From: Candidatus Heimdallarchaeota archaeon | Lineage (GTDB): Archaea; Asgardarchaeota; Heimdallarchaeia; Heimdallarchaeales; Heimdallarchaeaceae | Length of the DNA stretch: 8,829 bases | Assembly (NCBI GenBank): GCA_023139025.1 | Contig: JAGLOH010000065.1 | Location: forward strand, 1 to 8,829 | Direction: 5' to 3' | In this document: positions 5,656 through 8,829 of the stretch, in pieces | Position numbering within the stretch: the first letter of the stretch is position 1 | Layout: the number at the start of each line of letters is the position of its first letter | The notes under the pieces: generated by a model | What the model was told of the DNA's origin: nothing | The model's input: the letters and a program-made list of their open reading frames with translations, nothing else | Databases searched by the model: none | Translations under genes and position numbers: made by a program

Positions 5656-7674
5656 TTACATTTCAACCATATCTGAATCTCCTGGGATGAATGGTAAAAA
5701 ATCATTTACTGTCAACGCATCAATTTTGTATTTCTCTTCATCTTGACATCGTTTGAGCAGTTTTCCTTTTACCTCTTTTACAATTTTTCCCTTAGGAATA
5801 TCTCCAGGTTTTATCTGAACATAAATATCTGTCTTACTGCTAATATTATTTGCAGGGCCCCCAATTACTTGTGCATAGTTCTCATAAAGAATTACCCCTA
5901 TTGCATGATTTATTTCAATATTTTTTGAATAGGTTTTTTCACCATAGATCATTACACTTCCTTTAGCTAAGAATTGACCTGAGGGAGCCGTTAAACTAAC
6001 TTGTTCTGGAAGTACATGGTAAACATCTCCAACTAATTTTTTGCCCTTCCATAAACTAGAATAGTTAAGTGCAAAAGTAGCTATTTCTTTTATGCACTCA
6101 TCAGAAAGACCACTTTGACCATCTTTAACTACAACATAAGGAGCTCCATGAACATCAGCATGGAAGAATAAATCGTTATCATCTAGATATGTTTTCAAGA
6201 TTCTTTCGTTCACTTTTGCGTCAGTACCTCCAATAACTATGTGTTCTTGACAAATGAGCCAATGGAATTTCTCATACCATTTCTTTGAGCGTTTAACAAC
6301 CATAGGTTTGCTTTCCTTCTCTTTCACAATTACTTCTTTGGTTGATTCAGTATCGGCAATCTGGATTTTAGTCCGTTCTATAGCTTGTAATGCTCCAGGT
6401 ATTTTTCTTCTTCCTTTCTTAGCCTTTTCATAGAATAAATTTGCACTTTCAGTTAATGCTTTAGTGAAATCTAATTCAAGTAATTCATGATTCCCTGATT
6501 CAGTATCTAGAAGTTTAACAACAATTGATTTTGTTTTGGGTTCTATTTTCTCCAAAATCATAGCAGAAGGGATTTCTTTTTCTTTTGCTAATGATAATTT
6601 GCTCATTATTTCCTCCCAAGGAACATCAGACCTTCTAGCCTGTAAAATTGTAGTTAAAAGCTCTTCTACATCTACAAAACTGGAATATATTAAATCACCT
6701 TTCTTCTTCTCATCAATTTCTTGATTCCTGAGTTTCTCTAGATGTTTCTCTTGATTTGAAAGCTTTTTCTGATATTTTGCTAATTTACTAGAAACATGTG
6801 ACCTATCTTCAACAAATTCAGGTTCTTCTTCAAAAAGTGAAAAGAACTCATCAAGCTCATCATTAAATGAACTTACTTCTTCTTGTTCCAGGTCTTCATA
6901 ACGGGAAAGAGGTATGGGCGTAATATCAACCATTTCACCCTCATCTAAGTATTTGATTGGTTCGAAGTCAGTGCTATTAATAATTTCTTGAAGGGATAGA
7001 ATCTCTTCACTTAATTTCTTAATTTCATTCTCTTTTAGTTCTTCTGAGTTCTTTGAAACTATCCCTGCACGAGCAAGTACTTCTTTTGAGTAAATAGGTC
7101 CTAAGTCCATAAGTTCATTTAAAACAGCAACAATTTTACCTGAAGAACTAGTGATCTTCTCAATAATGGTGGATTCAGTAAGATTAGTGACATTATCTGA
7201 AGATGTAGGGGGGAAAATGTATTCTTTTCCAGGATGAATATCACGAGCTCTCATTCTTCGGTATTTGTATGCAAGAATGATTTTATCGTTAGGACCGATT
7301 AAAATGAGATTTCCATTCCCAAAAAGTTCTACTACAAGCTTGTAAAATCCGCCTTTATATGCAATTTCAATAACAATCACTCTATCAATTTTTCTTTGAT
7401 AAAAATTCTTAACTGGCAAATCCCTAATATGCTTCCTCATTGATAAGACTTTATTGTTAGGGGTAGTAGGTTTCTTTCTCTCATAGTTGGTTATATGGAT
7501 TCGCTTTCCCGGTTCTATTAGGAGTTCAAAAGGACTTTCTGTTGACTTGCGAAACCTTAATATAACCAAATTTTCCCCGATTGAATAAATATTGTTAACC
7601 CAGCTGTCAACAATCTTTGGCCGTATTTCAGCTACCAAAGCAGCTAAGTCAATGCTTGATAATGAAGTCTTCAT
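5656..7674 (-). CDS. rqcH: NFACT-family ribosome rescue factor, archaeal RqcH / NEMF / Rqc2 homologue
   Basis: The 672-residue protein has the full NFACT layout: NFACT-N (about 1-250; MKTSLSSIDLAALVAEI... IHPGKEYIFPP), a coiled-coil/helical middle (about 285-330 and 340-425, with an acidic insert EFFSLFEEEPEF), and the NFACT-R domain (about 465-580; KKWYEKFHWLI, DLFFHADVHGAPYVVVK). The Asp-Arg pair needed for C-terminal tailing in bacterial RqcH and eukaryotic NEMF is present as Asp97-Arg98 (RKIDRVIVIEI). The family binds 60S/50S subunits that still hold peptidyl-tRNA and recruits tRNA-Ala to add alanine-type tails that mark stalled chains for decay. I use the ATG at 7674 because GTGAT, a good ribosome site, lies just before it; a GTG at 7683 would add three residues. 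A TATA-like AATATTTATC-type tract on this strand near 7713-7722 fits a short leader. It leads the CBS/Mut7-C/AMMECR1 cluster and is head-to-head with the EMC6-like gene. Confidence 0.93.
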   Translation of the reverse strand: MKTSLSSIDLAALVAEIRPKIVDSWVNNIYSIGENLVILRFRKSTESPFELLIEPGKRIHITNYERKKPTTPNNKVLSMRKHIRDLPVKNFYQRKIDRVIVIEIAYKGGFYKLVVELFGNGNLILIGPNDKIILAYKYRRMRARDIHPGKEYIFPPTSSDNVTNLTESTIIEKITSSSGKIVAVLNELMDLGPIYSKEVLARAGIVSKNSEELKENEIKKLSEEILSLQEIINSTDFEPIKYLDEGEMVDITPIPLSRYEDLEQEEVSSFNDELDEFFSLFEEEPEFVEDRSHVSSKLAKYQKKLSNQEKHLEKLRNQEIDEKKKGDLIYSSFVDVEELLTTILQARRSDVPWEEIMSKLSLAKEKEIPSAMILEKIEPKTKSIVVKLLDTESGNHELLELDFTKALTESANLFYEKAKKGRRKIPGALQAIERTKIQIADTESTKEVIVKEKESKPMVVKRSKKWYEKFHWLICQEHIVIGGTDAKVNERILKTYLDDNDLFFHADVHGAPYVVVKDGQSGLSDECIKEIATFALNYSSLWKGKKLVGDVYHVLPEQVSLTAPSGQFLAKGSVMIYGEKTYSKNIEINHAIGVILYENYAQVIGGPANNISSKTDIYVQIKPGDIPKGKIVKEVKGKLLKRCQDEEKYKIDALTVNDFLPFIPGDSDMVEM

Positions 7675-8120
7675 TGAAATCACTGGTGAGTAAATTGCGT
7701 CTTGATGTAATAGGAATATTTATCCGAGTTAAAAATTATTTGAAAGGTAAGATATCCCGAGGATATAAGAAAACAAAAGAGGGATTGAAACCTAAAAACA
7801 TTCTTGAAAAAATAAAAAATATGCCTACACTTGACAAGGTTTACTGGTCCAAAGTTCTTACAGCATTTGTTGGTGGAATCATCTTTGGTGTGTCTAATTT
7901 TACAGCATGGCCCGCAGGATTAACAATGTTAGCTATATTCTTTGCAATTTCTACTTTCTGGTTTCTAAAATATAGAAAGATAGAAACAGGAATTAAAGTA
8001 CGCCAATATTATATGTCTGCCATGTTTCAGTATTTCCTAACATTTGTAGCTGTATGGGCGCTAATATGGAATATAGTATATGTTCCCCCCACAAATTGGT
8101 TTTTCCCAATTAAAGAATAA
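7662..8120 (+). CDS. Small three-span membrane protein, possibly EMC6/Rab5IF-like
   Basis: The 152-residue protein has a long basic N-terminal stretch (about 1-55, rich in Lys/Arg) and then three predicted spans at about 66-82 (LTAFVGGIIFGVSNFTAW), 84-102 (AGLTMLAIFFAISTFWFL) and 120-140 (MFQYFLTFVAVWALIWNIVY). The Gly-rich first span, the tight turn into the second, and the ending FQYFLTF..VWALIWNIVYV resemble EMC6/Rab5IF proteins, subunits of ER insertases with archaeal relatives. This is a judgement by eye, not a proven match. The start is uncertain: ATG at 7662 overlaps the divergent NEMF start by 13 bp; GTG at 7686 would avoid overlap and give 144 residues; the frame is open back to a TTG at 7617. 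It is followed 24 nt later by another membrane protein gene, probably in one operon. Confidence 0.7.
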   Translation: MKSSLKSLVSKLRLDVIGIFIRVKNYLKGKISRGYKKTKEGLKPKNILEKIKNMPTLDKVYWSKVLTAFVGGIIFGVSNFTAWPAGLTMLAIFFAISTFWFLKYRKIETGIKVRQYYMSAMFQYFLTFVAVWALIWNIVYVPPTNWFFPIKE

Positions 8121-8131
8121 GTCAGTTATCT

Positions 8132-8136
8132 AGGGT
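8132..8136 (+). promoter_or_regulatory. Ribosome binding site of the two-span membrane protein
   Basis: GGTGA within AGGGTGAGATC matches the archaeal anti-SD complement GGAGGTGATC and lies 8 nt before the ATG at 8145. It is the clearest such site in the window and fixes that start. Confidence 0.65.
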
Positions 8137-8144
8137 GAGATCAA

Positions 8145-8465
8145 ATGAGCTCAAAGAAGAGAAAAAAAGAACCTGAACTGGAAACTGAAATCAAACTTCC
8201 AAGGATGCAAAGACCAAAATTCAAACTATTTTATACAATGGCTGTCATAAGTTTCTTCAGTTTAGGTATAATTCTTCTTATTCTTTCATATTCAATTTGG
8301 GCTGATAATAGCTATGCTATGTTCATTGCACTCGGAGTCCTTGGAGTTGGAATTATTCTTCTTACCATGAGATCCTCACATAGAGGTTCTGCTCCCTCGA
8401 GTGATAAACAAGAAGAAGAAGAAGAAAAAGATAAAGACACTCTTAAAATGAGAACCCGAAGATGA
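8145..8465 (+). CDS. Unrecognised small membrane protein with two spans
   Basis: The 106-residue protein is not one I recognise. It has a basic/acidic N-terminus (SSKKRKKEPELETEIKLPR), two predicted membrane spans (about 28-51, FYTMAVISFFSLGIILLILS; and 56-74, MFIALGVLGVGIILLTM), a short polar turn between them (WADNSY) and a charged tail with EEEEE (about 91-95) ending in MRTRR. The positive-inside rule suggests both ends are cytoplasmic. The start is secured by a GGTGA ribosome site. It lies 24 nt downstream of the EMC6-like gene with no promoter between, so the two are probably co-expressed and may work together. No catalytic motif is visible. Confidence 0.72.
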   Translation: MSSKKRKKEPELETEIKLPRMQRPKFKLFYTMAVISFFSLGIILLILSYSIWADNSYAMFIALGVLGVGIILLTMRSSHRGSAPSSDKQEEEEEKDKDTLKMRTRR

Positions 8466-8493
8466 ATTTTTCTCTTACCTTAATACCAAAAAC

Positions 8494-8503
8494 TTTTATT
8501 TAG
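8494..8503 (+). promoter_or_regulatory. TATA-like box for the right-edge gene
   Basis: TTTTATTTAG is nearly identical to the fni promoter box. It predicts a transcription start near 8524, giving a leader of about 38 nt before the ATG at 8562. The leader would contain the inverted repeat described next. Confidence 0.5.
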
Positions 8504-8518
8504 TAATACTATAGACTT

Positions 8519-8556
8519 ACCAACAATCAAATATTCCGACAAAAATTGTTAGTTGA
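8519..8556. repeat. Inverted repeat at the predicted transcription start of the right-edge gene
   Basis: CCAACAATC (8520-8528) is partly mirrored by ATTGTTAGTTGA (8545-8556): the core ATTGTT pairs with AACAAT and TTG with CAA, with two extra bases (AG) in one arm. The same 12-mer ATTGTTAGTTGA and the same CCAACAATC occur at 101-112 and 167-175 beside the formate-THF ligase start, which suggests a shared regulatory site. Confidence 0.35.
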
Positions 8557-8561
8557 GTGAT

Positions 8562-8829
8562 ATGAACGAATTAGGATTTCAGGAAAAAGTTGGTCAATTT
8601 CTTAATAGGTATGGTAAAGTAAAGAAACTAAATGAAGATAAGATAGATAATAGTGGTAGAATTTTACCATATATTGTAGAAAATGAAGATCAAAAATTTG
8701 CAGTTTTTGCTTATCATTGGAAGAAGAGTATAGGAACAAATACCATCATCAGAACTGAGCATCAAATTAGTGATATGAATTGTGATGGAGCTATAGTTAT
8801 TGGAAACAGATTTTCTCAAAATTCTTATG
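8562..8829 (+). CDS. Possible restriction-endonuclease-fold protein, N-terminal part (runs off the right edge)
   Basis: Eighty-nine residues are visible, starting MNELGFQEKVGQFLNRYGKV. The pattern is helix (1-17), then strands around RILPYIVENED and KFAVFAYHWKKSIGTNTI, a helix with EHQISDM, and the strand CDGAIVIGNRFSQNS. A strand ending in a charged W-K-K step, then a helix with Glu/Gln, then a hydrophobic strand with GN.FS resembles archaeal restriction-endonuclease-like (Mrr/Hjc-type) domains, where an acid and Lys on adjacent strands form the nuclease site. I cannot confirm this without the C-terminal part. The start follows GTGAT directly, closer than usual for a ribosome site. It has its own promoter and is therefore a separate unit from the membrane protein pair. 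Confidence 0.6.
   Translation, partial: MNELGFQEKVGQFLNRYGKVKKLNEDKIDNSGRILPYIVENEDQKFAVFAYHWKKSIGTNTIIRTEHQISDMNCDGAIVIGNRFSQNSY

Noticed and set aside
5119..5676. 185-codon open frame on the plus strand
   Set aside because: It is a shadow of the CBS-domain gene; the opposite strand encodes two complete CBS repeats and a Cys4 tail.
5583..5705. 41-codon N-terminal extension of the CBS protein
   Set aside because: It overlaps the NEMF 3' end, has no CBS-family similarity, and good starts with a TATA-like box occur at 5582 and 5573.
5743..5928. 61-codon plus-strand frame
   Set aside because: It lies antisense to the conserved C-terminal part of NEMF, with a low-complexity translation.
6536..6724. 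62-codon plus-strand frame
   Set aside because: It is antisense to the NEMF middle region, with a serine-rich translation typical of a shadow frame.

Overview
The window looks like chromosomal DNA of an archaeon. It is AT-rich, has short or no leaders with TATA-like boxes upstream of several starts, and uses GGTGAT-type ribosome sites. Its gene set is archaeal: an RqcH/NEMF-type NFACT protein, type 2 IPP isomerase, AMMECR1 domain protein, Mut7-C protein, AN1-finger site-2 protease and a TFS-like zinc ribbon. Most telling is a small RNA locus with C, D', C' and D boxes, a class confined to archaea and eukaryotes. An Asgard lineage is possible (formate-THF ligase plus a possible EMC6-like membrane protein beside NEMF), but the window alone does not prove it. 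I see no mobile element, CRISPR array, tRNA or rRNA gene.

Layout. The left edge holds the N-terminus of formate-tetrahydrofolate ligase, running leftward. A divergent spacer of about 300 bp separates it from a rightward gene for an AN1 zinc finger fused to an M50 membrane protease through a (QQS)6 linker. Between that gene and the convergent idi2/fni gene lies a C/D box sRNA at about 1436-1493. Its two guides complement neighbouring sites in 23S rRNA helices 69-71. To the right of fni a second divergent spacer leads into a rightward pair: an 86-residue zinc ribbon protein and an overlapping ThiI-like THUMP protein whose PP-loop ATP-binding motif is gone. This pair meets a leftward cluster tail-to-tail, sharing the bases TTAA as stop codons. 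The leftward cluster reads NEMF/RqcH, CBS-pair protein, Mut7-C protein, AMMECR1 protein. Head-to-head with NEMF is a rightward pair of small membrane proteins, the first resembling EMC6/Rab5IF. At the right edge a new rightward gene begins, possibly a restriction-endonuclease-fold protein, and runs out of the window.

Theme. Several loci touch ribosome and RNA biology: NEMF/RqcH rescues stalled large subunits, the sRNA would guide 2'-O-methylation of the large-subunit inter-subunit bridge region, the THUMP protein should bind tRNA or other RNA, and Mut7-C is an RNase-like fold. The best discovery candidates are the dual-guide sRNA and the PP-loop-less ThiI relative.
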